Of a stretch of DNA of 64,000 nt, positions 53,274 to 64,000 are shown one piece after another. The stretch spans positions 566,217,237 to 566,281,236 of the forward strand of contig NC_133666.1 of NCBI RefSeq assembly GCF_037893015.1. Direction: 5' to 3'. The DNA is from Macrotis lagotis. Lineage: Eukaryota > Chordata > Mammalia > Peramelemorphia > Peramelidae. The notes below the pieces were generated by a model. That model worked only from the letters and a program-made list of their open reading frames with translations, had not been told where the DNA came from and did not search any database. Position numbers and translations under genes: made by a program. Numbering within the stretch: position 1 is the stretch's first letter; each line of letters opens with the position of its first letter.

Positions 53274-56199
53274 CCCTTTTTTTTAAAGATTTTATTTATT
53301 TTGAGTTTTATATTTTTCCCCCAATCTTACTTCCCTCCCCCAATACAAAACAATTTGTCAGTCTTTACTTTGTTTCCATGTTGTACATTGATCCAAATTG
53401 AGTGTGATGAGAGAGAAATCATATCCTTAAGAAAGAAACAAAAAGTATAAGACATAAGATCAGACAAAAAAGATATCTGTTTTTTTTCTAAATTAAAGGT
53501 AATGGTCCTTGAACTTTATTCAAACTCTGTGGTTCTTTATCTGGATACAGATAGTATTCTCCATTGCAGATAGCCCAAAATTGTCCCTGATTGTTGCACT
53601 AATGGAATGAGCAAGTCCATGAAGGTGGATCATCACCCCCATGTTGCTGTTAGGGTGTACAGTGTTTTTCTGGTTCTGCTCATCTTGCTCAGCTTCAGTT
53701 CATGCAAATCCCTCCAGGCTTCCCTGAATTCCCATCCCTCCTGGTTTCTAATAGAACAATAGTGTTCCATGACATACATATACTACAGTTTGCTAAACCA
53801 TTCCCCAATTGAAGGATATTTACTTGATTTCCAATTCTTTGCCGCCACAAACAGGGCTTCTATAAATATTTTTGTACAAGTGATGTTTTTACCCTTTTTC
53901 ATCATCTTTTCAGGGTATAGACCCAGTAGTGGTATTGGTGTATCATAAGGGTATGGACATTTTCATTGCCCTTTGGGCATAGTTCCAAATTTCTTTCCAG
54001 AAGGGTTGGATGAGTTCACAGCTCCACCAACAGTGTAATAGTGTCCCAGATTTCCCACAACTCCTCCAACAATGATCTTTATCCTTTCTGGTCATATTGG
54101 CCAGTCTGAGAGGTGTGAGGTGGTACCTCAGAGAAGCTTTAATTTGCATTTCTCTAATAATTAATGATTTAGAGCAATTTTTTCATATGACTATGGAATG
54201 CTTTGATCTCATCTGTAAATTGCCTTTGCATATCCTTTGACCATTTGTCAACTGGGCAATGGCTTTTTTTTAAAAAATATGACTAAGTTCTCTATACATT
54301 TTAGAAATGAGTGCTTTGTCAGAATCATTAGTTGTAAAGATTGTTTCCTACTTTACTACATTTCTTTTGATCTTGGTTACAGTGGTTTTATCTGTTCAAA
54401 AGTTTTTTAATTTAATGTAATTGAAATCATCTAGTTTGTTTTTGGTGATGTTCTCCATCTCTTCCTTAGTCATAAACAGCTCCCCTTTCCATAGATCTGA
54501 CAGGTAAACTAGTTCTTGATTTTCTTATACTATTGGTTTTTATGTCTAAATCCTGTATCCATTTGGATCTTATCTTGGTAAATGGTGTGAGGTGGTGGTC
54601 TAATCTAGGTTTCTTCCATACTAACTTCCAATTTTCCCAGCAGTTTTTATCGAAGAGAGTTTTTATCCCAATAACTGGACTCTTTGGGTTTATCAAACAG
54701 CAGATTACTATAATTTTTTCTTGCTGTTGCACCTAGTCTATTCCACTGGTCCACCACTCTATTTCTTAGCCAATACCAGACAGTTTTGATGACTGATGCT
54801 TTATAATATAATTTTAGATCAGGTAGGGCTAAGCCCCCTTCTTTTGCACTGTTTTCCATTAAATGCCTTAAATTTTTGACTTTTTATTTCTCCATATGAA
54901 TTTATTTACAACTTTTTTTAGATCATTAAAGTAATTATTTTGAATTTTGATTAGTAGGGCACTTAAACAAGTAGTTTAGTTTTGGTAGAATTGTCATTTT
55001 TCATATATTAATTCTACCTATCCACTAGCAGTTGATATTTGCCCAATTATTTAAATCTGATTTAATTTGTGTGAGAAGTGTTTCATAATTGTTTTCAATT
55101 TCAATGTTTCTGAGTCTGTCTTGGCAAATAGACTCCCAGGTATTTTATATAGTCTGAGGTTACTTTGAATGGGATTTCTCTTTCTAGCTCTTCCTGCTGT
55201 ATCTGGCTAGTCATATATAGAAAAGTTGAGGATTCATGAGGGTTTATTTTATATCTTGCAACTTTGCTAAAATTGCTAATTGTTTCCAGTAGTTTTTTGG
55301 ATGATTTCTTTGGATTCTCTGGGTAGACCATCATGTCATCTGCAAAGAGTGAGAGTTTTGTCACTTCCTTCCCAATTCTAATTCCTTCAGTTTTTCTTTT
55401 CTTCTCTAATTGCTGAAGCTAACATTTCTAATACGATATTGAGTAGTAATGATGATAATGGGCATGCATGTTTCACTCCTGATCTTATTGGGAATGCCTC
55501 TAGCCTCTCCCTATTGAATATAATGCTTGTTGATGGTTTCAGATAGATACTGCCAATTATTCTAAGGAACAGTCCATTTATTCCTACACTCTCTAGTGTT
55601 TTTAGTAGGAATGGGTGCTGTATTTTTGTCAAAAACTTTTTCAGCTTCTATTGATATGATCAAATAATTTCTGATAGGTTTGTTGTTGATATAATTGATT
55701 ATACTAACAGTTTTCCTAATATTGAACCAACCCTGCATTCCTGGGATAAATCCTACTTGATCATAATGTATTATCCCAGTGATAACTTGTTGTAATCGTT
55801 TTGCTAAGATTTTATTTAAGATTTTTGCATCTATATTCATCAGGGAGATAGTTCTATAATTTTCTTTCTCTGTTTTAACTCTTCATGGTTTAGGAATCAG
55901 CACCATATTGGTTTCATAGAAAGAGTTAGAAAGAGTTCATCTTCCCCTATTTTTCCAAAGAGTTTATATATAATTGGAACCAATTGTTCCATAAATGTTT
56001 GGTAGAATTCACTTGTGAATCCATCAGGCCCTGGATATTTTTTCTTAGGGAGTTCAATGATGACTTGTTGAATTTCTTTTCCTGAGATAGGGTTTTTTTA
56101 GGTATTTAATCTCTTCATTTAACCTGGGAAATTTATATTTTTGTAAATATTTATCCATTTCACTTAGATTATCAAATTTATTGGCATAGAGTTGGGCAA
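53274..56199 (-). mobile_element. L1-C: 5'-truncated LINE-1
   Basis: A ~2.9 kb minus-strand L1 with its complete 3' end, truncated in the reverse transcriptase. A possible 8 bp duplication 'ggatgaat' lies at 53266-53273 and 56200-56207, which would define both ends. It is among the better-preserved L1s here, with the 3' UTR and ORF2 fragments still easily read. Confidence 0.9.
53635..56199 (-). pseudogene. L1-C ORF2 fragment (reverse transcriptase to C-terminus)
   Basis: Minus-strand pieces in order: '[32 protein letters not shown]' and '[12 protein letters not shown]' (55840-55562), 'LLLNIVLEMLASAIREEKK' (55632-55387), 'SLFADDMMVYPENPKK' (55364-55101, the catalytic ADD motif), '[18 protein letters not shown]' (54859-54647), and the cysteine region 'KDHCWRSCGKSGTLLHCWW' (54149-53943). 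The first catalytic Asp of motif A is Glu here (SIEAEK instead of SIDAEK). Frameshifts separate the pieces. Nothing upstream of the reverse transcriptase remains. Confidence 0.9.
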
Positions 56200-56209
56200 G
56201 GATGAATTG

Positions 56210-56639
56210 CTTAATAAACTTGATTCTGTTTCTTGTCAAAGAGAAGCATTTTTACAGCTAGTTCAAATCCTTATTCCTATTTTTTCTATCCATCAGTCTT
56301 TAGATATTTTACAGTCATGTTCAGAGTGCCATGTAGCAGGAATTGCCAACAAATAAATTAAATTATCTACAAACTTTCTGTAATACTCAGGATTTGAAAT
56401 ATTCAGTAAAAAGTCAACTCAAACTCTTCTACTCAGTAGTATTACTTAAGTATTAATAGACTATTTAAGTGCATTTAGAAATTTGATAAAATGCTACAAA
56501 CACCTAATTAGAAATAGCTAATGAAAATTAACATTTTAGAAAAAGTAATGTCATTGTTAGATGCCGTATAACATTTTAAAATACCATGCTATTTACTTGT
56601 GGAGCTGTGTGTTATTTCAACCCTTGTTTGGAAGTTATA
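56210..56639. other. Unassigned sequence
   Basis: No gene or repeat was recognised. Confidence 0.35.
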
Positions 56640-57020
56640 AGTAAATTTGAATGCAGACTTTTGTATCAACACCTATGTTGTCTTGGGTGAGCCATTTAAC
56701 TTTAGTAAACCTCAGTTCACCTATAAAATGTAGGGGGTAGACTAAAATAGAGATGCAAGTATGAGCCCTGCAGTCTCCATTGCTACCCAAAATAATTCCC
56801 AATGATGGGAACCAGATTGAAATTTAATCAGGAAGTCTAACAAAATAAAAAAAATTTTCAGTAGAACATAAATAATGTTAATGTGTAGTGTTATAAGTCA
56901 ATATGTGACTCCAGGGATATTTATGTACAGTTTTGTGTCTTCATTTGTATTTGAATTTGATACTACTGACCTAAATGATATCTAATGCCCTTTCCGGCTT
57001 TAAATTTTTGATCTTTTAGA
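56640..57020 (+). mobile_element. MIR-like SINE with about 200 bp inserted
   Basis: 'gtcttgggtgagccatttaac', 'cacctataaaatgtaggggg' and, after about 200 unrelated bases, 'aatgatatctaatgccctttc' give MIR order with an interruption. The inserted piece was not identified. Confidence 0.5.
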
Positions 57021-57270
57021 TTACAGAGAAAAAATGAGACTAAATTGTTCATAAATTTTGGCCTAGTCATTCTACTATTGGACATAAACTTCAGAGATAA
57101 AAGAAAGCCTAATATATAACAAGATATTCGGAGTAGTTCTTACTGTTTATTATTAATAAAAGAACTGTAAGCAAAATAATGGAATAGAATAATAATTGTA
57201 GGGATTCAAAGAAGTTTGGGATTGCTTATATAAATGTATGTAAAGCAAAATGAGAAGAATCAGGTCAAAA
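57021..57270. other. Unassigned sequence
   Basis: No gene recognised. The stretch near 57190-57265 faintly resembles the 5' part of the 590 bp element ('agaagaatcaggtcaaaata'). Confidence 0.3.
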
Positions 57271-57280
57271 TACATAGTGG

Positions 57281-57436
57281 TGGGGCAGCTAGATGGCACA
57301 GTGAATAGAGCACTGGCCCAGTACTCAGATGGACCTGAGTTCTAATCCAGTCTCATACACTTAATAATTACCTAGCTTTGTGACCTTGGGCAAGTCACTT
57401 AAACCCATTGTCTTGAATTAAAAAAAAATTTTAAAA
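57281..57436 (+). mobile_element. tRNA-derived SINE
   Basis: A plus-oriented copy, 'ggggcagctagatggcacag' to 'cccattgtcttg' and an A-rich tail. 'acatagtgg' flanks it at 57272-57280 and 57437-57445. Confidence 0.92.
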
Positions 57437-57445
57437 ACATAGTGG

Positions 57446-58100
57446 CTGAAGTAGAAGAGAAAGAACATACAGAAGTAAATATATAAAAAAACCAATAATT
57501 TTTTAAAAACTGTGCTAAAAGGTCCCAGGTTTTTTCCATATCAACTCCCTTTTTATTCACTTAGGAATCACCTGTGACCTGCTTAACAATTGTGTGGTGG
57601 GATATTTGCAGTACATTTCAGGTAGTAATAGGGGAGAAGCAGAGCAATTCTTTGTAGAAAATGAGTCTCTTTAGCAAAACAACTTCTTATAATAAAGAGT
57701 TGAGATCTTTGCCAAGAAAAAGTCTTACATTTTAGCTCAGGCTCAATGAAAGTTACAATTTTAGGGGAATAGTTATATAACCCATATGTATTTCCTTATG
57801 ATTTTTTTTAAAAACTACATAAATCCAAGGGCTTCCTTTTCTCCTGCATGTAAAGTTGTGTGGTTGGTTTTATTCTGACTCATTTTTACCTGTTTGATAA
57901 ACAACATAAAATGTAAATCTAGCATAATGGAAAGTTTTTATGTCTAGAATGTTTATGTATTCAATCTTTAAAATAAGAATGTTTTGCTTCCACAAAACAT
58001 TTAGATTAGATAAACATAAAGCTGGTTTTGATGAATTCCAGAGAATGTATTTAGCTGAATCCAGTCCAGATCAATCCACTTTAATTCATAGGATTTAAGA
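57446..58100. other. Unassigned sequence
   Basis: No gene or repeat was recognised. Confidence 0.35.
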
Positions 58101-58102
58101 TG

Positions 58103-58490
58103 GGGGGGGCGGGGAGACAGAGACAGGCAAAATCAGAGATGCAGGGACAGAGGAAGACAGATAGAGAGAGAAAGAGATAGAGATGGAAAAACAGACAAGA
58201 TAGAGACAAGTGACAGAGAGATAGAGAGACAGAAAGAGAGATGGAGAAACTGAGTCAGATAGAGACAGGTGGACAGAGAGATAGAGAAATAGAGACAGAG
58301 ACAGGTGAGAGAGACAGAGAAACACACACAAACATGGAGAAAGAAAAGTCCACACAGAAAGAGAAACAGAGATAGAAACAGAGAGACACAGAGAGAGAGA
58401 GAGACAAAGAAGCAGAGAGAAAAAGAGACAGACAGAAACAGAGACAGAAGTCAAAGAGAAAGAAACAATGAGAGAGAAGATAGATAAAAT
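58103..58490. repeat. Imperfect (GAGACA)n purine-rich minisatellite
   Basis: Nearly 390 bases of degenerate GAGACA and GAGATAGA units, with strong purine bias on the plus strand. Long ORFs on both strands (58095-58454 minus, 58305-58487 plus) come from the repeat. Confidence 0.93.
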
Positions 58491-58494
58491 GCTA

Positions 58495-59235
58495 ATTAAT
58501 TACGTGCTAGTGCTGTGCTAAAAACTGAGGGTTCAAATACAAGCAACAATTCAGTCTCTTCCTTCAGGGGATTTATTTTCCTTTTTTTAAATTTTTTTTT
58601 AGATTTTTTTTTTTTGCAAGGCAATGGGGTTAAGTGGCTTGCCCAAGGCCACACAGCTAGGTAATTATTAAGTGTCTGAGACAGGATTTGAACCCAGGTC
58701 CTCCTGATTCCAGGGCCAGTGCTCTATCCACTGTGCCACCTAACTGCCCGGATTTATTTTCTAAAGGGGAAGACAACACACAAAGATTAAGTGAAATGCA
58801 CCCAGGGATGATGTGACTAGGAAATAAGGTGGATAGCTCACTCTGTCAAGATAAGGAAAGCTCACCTATCAGTGCCCAGATGAGGAAATAGGTCCAGAGA
58901 GTAAAAAACTTGTTCAACATATTAAATAGCTGAGCTTGGATTTAGACCCAAGTTTTTTTTTTTTTTAAACTCCAAATGAAATTATCATGATACTAAATCT
59001 AAATATCAAGTGACTTTGCTAGACAAAAGGGAAAAGTAAAAAATGTAGTTAACACACAGGTTCCTGATCTCAAGGGAATTTGGTAGGGAAATAGGTCATA
59101 TCTACAAATTATTGGGATACAAAATAATTCATGATAAATGCATAGACAAGATTCAAACAGTGCTTCAAAAGAATTCAGACAGGCAATAATCATTACCAGC
59201 TGGACCGAATTAGGAAAGGCTTCTTGAAGGACGCT
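58495..59235 (+). repeat. Old interspersed family, head and body, split by a SINE
   Basis: 'gctagtgctgtgctaaaaac' (head), then after the SINE 'aaggggaagacaacacaca' and 'ggaaaggcttcttgaagg' follow the family order. It is succeeded directly by another head at 59277. Confidence 0.55.
58581..58749 (-). mobile_element. tRNA-derived SINE with 12 bp duplication
   Basis: A minus-oriented copy flanked by 'ggatttattttc' at 58569-58580 and 58750-58761. It inserted in the old repeat. Confidence 0.95.
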
Positions 59236-59276
59236 GCACAAACTTTTAGAATGAAAAATTCTTCTTTTTTTTTTTT

Positions 59277-59940
59277 TACCAATTCATCAAGCAAGTATTA
59301 AACACCTACTGTGTGCCAGACACTAGGGCTACAAAAACAAAAATGAGAATCCAATAGCTTGCATTTTACTGAGGGGAAACAAAATGTATTTCAAACTTGT
59401 GTAGTACTGAGCAAGTTGGAAGAGGAGAAGATAGAGATACAAGTTCTGCAAGGTCAGAAACTCTCATTTTTGTTTTTGTATTCTTATGTCAGATATAGTG
59501 ATTCAAATGAGATATTTATTAAATGTTTGTTGATTAAACAAGTGAATGAGAAGGACACATATCTGGAATGAGGGGATGAACTCACAAAGCAGGACTTTCT
59601 GAAGGAGATGACATTGGAGCTGAGGCAAGAAGAAAGATAAGGATTCTAGGAGATGGAGGTAAAGAGGTTCTACTTTCTTGAAATTAGAGTGGCTTATTAA
59701 AATGAGTGAAGGTGGGAAAATCTAATTGTGTTTGGAAAACACAATGATCCTAATGCTCCTTTAGAATATAAGTGCCTGAATAGGAATATTATAAAACAAG
59801 GCTCTAAAGAGAGATCTATGGATGAAGGAACTTAACAGGTTAAAAGCATATATTTAATCCTAGGGGCAATAGGAAGTCATTGATAGCTTTTAAGTAGAGG
59901 AGTGATATGATCAGATATGTATCAAGAATTAAAAACATTA
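59277..59940 (+). repeat. Old interspersed family, second tandem copy
   Basis: The head 'ctactgtgtgccagacacta' and body phrases 'ctgaaggagatgacattgga', 'caataggaagtcattgatag' and 'gagtgatatgatcagatatg' follow the family order. An L2-like 'aaatgtttgttgattaaac' lies in the middle, near 59520. Confidence 0.6.
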
Positions 59941-60549
59941 AAACAATGAGTAATTAATATTTTCTCAAGCACTATGTCTCTGCTTACACAATGGGTGACA
60001 TAATGCATACAGTTAAGTAATGGTCAGGTAGGGGTAGTGTTTTGGAAAGTTATAAAAATGATGTACATTGATGTATCTTTCTAAGAGTAGTGGCAGTATG
60101 GATTTGATCATAATTCATTTAATTTATTGAGTGATTATTATGTGCCAGGCACTCTATTAAGTACTGGATCTGGAACTGGAAAATAAAGATGTGGGGCAGA
60201 AGTGATGTTAAGACAGCTGCTGAGAAGATGATGGGGGAATGAAGTGAGAAGATAAATGTGAAAATTAAGAATGGCAGTTAAGAAATTTTTAGTTTATTAA
60301 TTCAGGTGAAACTAATGAAATCAAAGAAACTATTAGCCTACTACACCAGGTAAAATCAAAGAAGATGTGTACTAGAGAGGTAGTAATATGAACAATGAAA
60401 AGGGAAGAATGCTTAGAGATGTTTAGGGGGATAAGCTTTATAAAATACACATAAAAATAGGTAACTACATAATAAATATTCATGAAATAACTAAAATAAT
60501 GAAGAAAACTTGACTTGAGAGAATGTTGTCAAGATTTTTTTCCTTAGCA
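59941..60549. other. Mostly unassigned; one old-family head
   Basis: Only 60120-60175 ('gattattatgtgccaggcac', 'taagtactgg') is recognisable, as a head of the old family. Confidence 0.4.
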
Positions 60550-61105
60550 AACAATGATTCTTTTCTTTTTTCTTCAGATTTCATATCTCAGCCAGGGACT
60601 TGAAAATGCCAGTCTTATTCACCTATAAGACCTTATCAGCTATGTTGCAATGCCCCAGAACCATGTTGAATGTGAAATGACTGAGCAAGAAATTACTCCA
60701 GTGATCTAGTCTCCTTTATAACTGAGCTTCCCCCCACCTACTCATTATTGCCTTTTTAACTCCTACAGATCTGTAAACTTTTGACTGGTTGCCTTGGACT
60801 CTGGATTAAATTTATGCCTAGTCTTTTATTGTTGCAGTGTCCTTCTAGTCTTTTTGACTTTCTGACTTAGACAGACTTTTAATATCTGTATTTATTGTCC
60901 TGGATGCCTGCCCGTGTCATTGAGAACTTGCTGATTTGCAGCATGACACTTATCTGTACCCAATTCTTCAACCATCTGCATAGCATTTGAGACCCTGAGC
61001 ATCACCTGACTCATGGGCCTTCTGGCTCTGGTACATGTAAAACATGCAGTTCTGAAGTTTTTCCCTATAACTGACCTTTTGTGCCCTACTGCCAGAGGAA
61101 TGAGA
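60550..61105. other. Unassigned, more GC-balanced sequence
   Basis: No repeat or gene signature was found. Base composition differs from the surroundings, so it could be an unrecognised LTR or unique DNA. Confidence 0.3.
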
Positions 61106-61114
61106 CCTCAGAAC

Positions 61115-61167
<53 letters not shown>

Positions 61168-61290
61168 TAGATAGATAGATAGACAGCTTTAGATATATAT
61201 AGATATATATAGATATATACACATATATATCTATGTATATATACACATGCCTATATTTATGTATTTATTAACACATAAATACACACATAC
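61115..61290. repeat. Compound (TA)n, (GA)n, (GATA)n microsatellite
   Basis: TA (61115-61146), GA (61147-61166), GATA (61167-61184), then 'atatatag' units and TA-rich text. The YIYIYI-rich ORF at 60968-61246 is an artefact. Confidence 0.95.
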
Positions 61291-61489
61291 GTAATACATA
61301 TATACATAAATGTGTGTGATGGTTAATTGGATCTAAGATGTTATTTTGATGATTTTAGGATAACAAATAGGAAAATTTCCATTTTTGTTATAATAGTAAA
61401 GTTTTGATTACACAAATAGTAATACTCTGAGTAATATACTAGATTACCTTGTAATGAAGAGAGAAATATCCAGGAAGGATAATGACATT

Positions 61490-61690
61490 CCTAGGGTCAT
61501 AGATTTAGAGGGAGAAGGGATTTCACAGGTCATGGAGTCCAACCTATTCATTTGACAGATGAGAAAACTAAAACTACATAAGCAACTCATTCAAAAACAA
61601 ATAGCTAGTAAGGATCTGGGGCAGTGTTTGAACCTGGGTGTTTTTGACAAGTCCAACACTCCATTAATTATACTATCTTTTCTTTCATAA
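61490..61690 (-). mobile_element. Old CORE/MIR-type fragment
   Basis: 'ggtcatagatttagagggag', 'catttgacagatgagaaaac' and 'gtgtttgaacctgggtg' match the antisense order of the copy at 51.7 kb. Confidence 0.55.
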
Positions 61691-61864
61691 TGTAAATGAA
61701 AGTCTTTATGAGAACAGATTTTTCTAGGTCTAGAAAAAGACAGTTAAGTTGATCTAAACATCTTTTGAATCATTGTAATATTATAAATTGTGAATAATTC
61801 AGATATATTAACATAAAAGAGGAAGAGCTTGTATGTTAAGAAAATATTAAAACTATGGAATTCT

Positions 61865-62018
61865 GGGGCAGCTAGGTGGTGCAGTGGACAGAATACCAGC
61901 CTTGGAGTCAGGAGGATTTCAGTTCAAATCTGCTCTCAGACACTTAATAATTACCTAGCTGTGTGACCTTGGGCAAGTCACTTAATCCCATTGCCTTGCA
62001 AAAACAAAAAACAAAACC
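61865..62018 (+). mobile_element. tRNA-derived SINE
   Basis: A plus-oriented copy, 'ggggcagctaggtggtgcag' to 'cattgccttgcaaaaac', with an A-rich tail. Only a short possible duplication, 'gaattc', is seen (61858-61863 and 62023-62028). Confidence 0.9.
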
Positions 62019-62029
62019 TAATGAATTCC

Positions 62030-63485
62030 TCACAAAACTCTCTGACTTTCATAATAGAAATGGAATTGAAACCAAGATTAAAAAAAGGTGGAAGCTTGTG
62101 TGATTTTTGTTGCAATAGAAAGCTATTAAGGTTTTGAAAAAAAATCTAGGCTTCTGTTTCCATTGAATTTTCTTGAAATGAAAGGAAGAACAGTCTCCAC
62201 TCGAACTTTATTTATGAGAGCTCTCCTGGAGATGCCTCTGCCCATACCTTCAGATAATCAGCAATTGTGCCCATTTTCTAACATAGAATCCCTCCTCCCC
62301 TCAAAATTAACTTCTATTTATTGGGTATATAATATTAGCCAATATTAAGTAACTTTGAGAAAGGAGTTTTCCCTAAGGTGGTTATGTAAAGACAGCTGGT
62401 ATAAAGCATATTCCACTGTCCTGTCCCAAAAGTCTTTTATATACGCTCTCATGGTCACATGCAAAGTCCAAGGAATTTGGGCTCTAGTTCAGAGAACATG
62501 TGGCAAAGAGTTCCATGAAGTCCTTTTGCTAGAATAATTCTCAAATTTAGCATGGATTTTCTGCTGGGCTTATTGTAGAGGCTGTAAACTATCTTTCTGA
62601 ATTGTGTCTAGTTTGTCCTTGAGACCTGATGTAGACACACAATTAAAATTTACAAGTTTTTCTTCTGGTTAAAGAGGTTTAGGGAGGTTAATGAATCTCC
62701 TCTTGAGTGGGAGCCCATCTCCACCCAAATAGAATTTCCCTTTCCTGCTTCACCATTAGAATATCCTGGGTTGTGAACTGTTCTGTTTTATTCAAAACTC
62801 ACAGGATATGTTCACATTTTTTCAGACAATTACAGTATACTGCCTATGTAGTATCATTTTACTTCATACAAAAGCTTTTACTCTTTCCAAATTGATAAAC
62901 TTTTTAAATCTGATAAAATGCCTTTGATTAGCTAATTGATTTAATAGAGGCAGTGAGACATTATTCACCCCTGATTCATATCTCTGATGATTTATTTAGT
63001 TGAGGACTCTAAACTTTTAATTATTGAGTTAAGAGTATGGGGTATCCACCTTAGATATGTCTATATAGTTGTTTTTGTATTTGTATGCAAATTTGTGTGC
63101 AAATGTTTGATAAATACTCATTGGCAGATGAATGATCTCTAGAACCTACTTCCTTATATCATTTCCCTATTTTTAGGTGATAAATCTAATCTGAAGTTTC
63201 TGGAGGAGTCACACTCTAAACCTGTCAGAGTCACAAGTACTCTGCAGTTATGACACTGACTCACAGTCTAATCCAGGGAATTCCTTGGATTTACTCTAAT
63301 TCTCTGATTTCATATTCTACATTCATTTATTTATTAAGCACTATATGAAAATCTAGGCTAGAAGTCAAATAGCCAATATTCCCACTGAGTGCAAGGATAT
63401 AATGATAGACGTTACTTAGACCTTGTTTCCAAGCATGAAACATTCTAATAAGGGGAAAAGGGCAGAGACTATATATCTATGGCTT
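62030..63485. other. Unassigned sequence
   Basis: About 1.4 kb without a recognised gene or repeat. ORFs at 62163-62348, 62355-62537 and 62707-62895 are short and carry no family signature. This is a candidate single-copy stretch. Confidence 0.35.
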
Positions 63486-63487
63486 CA

Positions 63488-63672
63488 TTCATATCATATG
63501 AGGAAATTCCTTCTACCAAAGCAGGTGAGCACCTTCTTTGCAACTTGTAACACTGAGAAGTTAAAGAACCTGTTAAGGATCACATAGGCAGTATGTGCCA
63601 GAGGCCAGACTTCAACACAACTCTCTTGAACTTCAAGAAAATCTTCCAATATACTATGCCATGCTGCTTTTC
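63488..63672 (-). mobile_element. Old MIR/CORE-SINE
   Basis: 'taaagaacctgttaaggatc', 'acataggcagtatgtgccag', 'aggccagacttcaacacaac' and 'actatgccatgctgc' give the antisense order. It is strongly diverged. Confidence 0.6.
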
Positions 63673-63852
63673 TCAATAATTTGAAAAATATGTACAAAAT
63701 TAAATAGTATACAATGGGAAATGGCTTATATGCAGTGGAGAAGTCTGGTCAAATTGTTCTGGCAAATATGAGTAAGGAGATAGCATTTTCAATCAGGAAC
63801 ATCAGGCCAGGCATCAAGATAGGGAAGAGATCTCCAAGAAAATCAGGAATTC

Positions 63853-64000
63853 CCCTCTTCCAGAGAAGGCTCTCACACCACCGTTGCAGCCATGTCTCTT
63901 GTAATCCCCGAGAAGTTCTAGCACATTTTGAGAGTGCTCAACACCAACATTGATGGACTATGGAAAATAGCTTTTGCCATCACAATCATCAAGGGTGTGG
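63853..64000 (+). pseudogene. RPS18: RPS18 processed pseudogene, 5' part
   Basis: From the ATG at 63892 the frame reads as the start of small-subunit ribosomal protein uS13 (RPS18): MSLVIPEKF, a stop at codon 10 in place of Gln (TAG), then HILRVLNTNIDG, LW where the family has RR, KIAFAIT and IKGV. The 5' UTR ('ctcttccagagaaggc' to 'gttgcagcc') resembles the RPS18 5' leader with its oligopyrimidine start. No intron is seen over 36 codons, although the stretch is short. The gene would continue past the window end. The working protein sits in the 40S head; this copy cannot make it. The ORF at 63714-63953 is a shadow in another frame. Confidence 0.88.

Noticed and set aside
58095..58454. 119-codon leucine/serine ORF that looks like a signal or membrane protein
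   Set aside because: Produced by translating the (GAGACA)n repeat on the opposite strand.
62163..62537. Two successive 60-codon ORFs as a possible two-exon gene
   Set aside because: No splice-site pattern, family motif or codon bias supports it.
63714..63953. 79-codon ORF near the right edge
   Set aside because: A shadow in another frame of the RPS18 pseudogene leader; the true frame starts at 63892.

Overview
This window looks like nuclear DNA from a marsupial, probably an Australian lineage, though the species is not fixed. The main evidence is the repeat content. There are about fifteen copies of a tRNA-derived SINE, several with clear target-site duplications. Marsupial-type LINE-1s and MAR1-type CORE-SINEs with a Bov-B-like tail are present, together with much older MIR, L2 and CR1/L3 remnants. 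I find no functional host protein-coding gene, rRNA, tRNA or CRISPR array, and no prokaryotic gene layout. Nearly all long ORFs are shadows of repeats or microsatellites.

Layout, left to right. At 0.2-1.4 kb is the 3' end of an L1 (L1-A). From 2-3.4 kb there is an old, unnamed, diverged repeat in two head-to-tail pieces. From 4.2-8.0 kb is a long ORF2-to-ORF1 L1 (L1-B), interrupted by a SINE and by a ~590 bp non-autonomous element. From 8-14 kb are old SINEs, microsatellites and unassigned AT-rich DNA. At 14.7-15.2 kb is a solo-LTR-like element, at 15.6-16.5 kb an antisense CR1/L3 tail, and at 16.9-17.8 kb an L1 ORF1 fragment. At 18.5-18.8 kb is a decayed 7SL (SRP RNA) pseudogene with a SINE inserted at its 3' end. 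From 20.4-27.1 kb are two older L1 tracts. At 27.9-28.6 kb is an internally deleted pogo/Tigger-like DNA transposon. From 29-41 kb are old repeats, a CR1-like reverse transcriptase relic and long unassigned stretches. From 41.72-48.64 kb is a nearly complete L1 (L1-D) with its 5' UTR, YY1-type site, ORF1, spacer, ORF2 and a 12 bp target-site duplication; three SINEs are inserted in it. At 49.8-50.1 kb is a two-unit SINE. From 53.3-56.2 kb is a 5'-truncated L1 (L1-C). From 58-61 kb are purine-rich and AT-rich simple repeats and old repeats. The window ends inside an RPS18 processed pseudogene that begins near 63.85 kb.

Nothing here acts as a shared pathway. The window is a layered record of retrotransposition: L1s that could once make their own machinery, SINEs and processed pseudogenes likely copied by such machinery, and extinct CR1, L2 and pogo elements. 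Every L1 open reading frame I could follow is broken by stops or frameshifts. The most useful large-scale signal is strand bias: all eight recognisable L1 tracts, and about twelve of fifteen young SINEs, point to the minus strand. That would fit a position inside a long intron of a plus-strand gene, but it is not proof.
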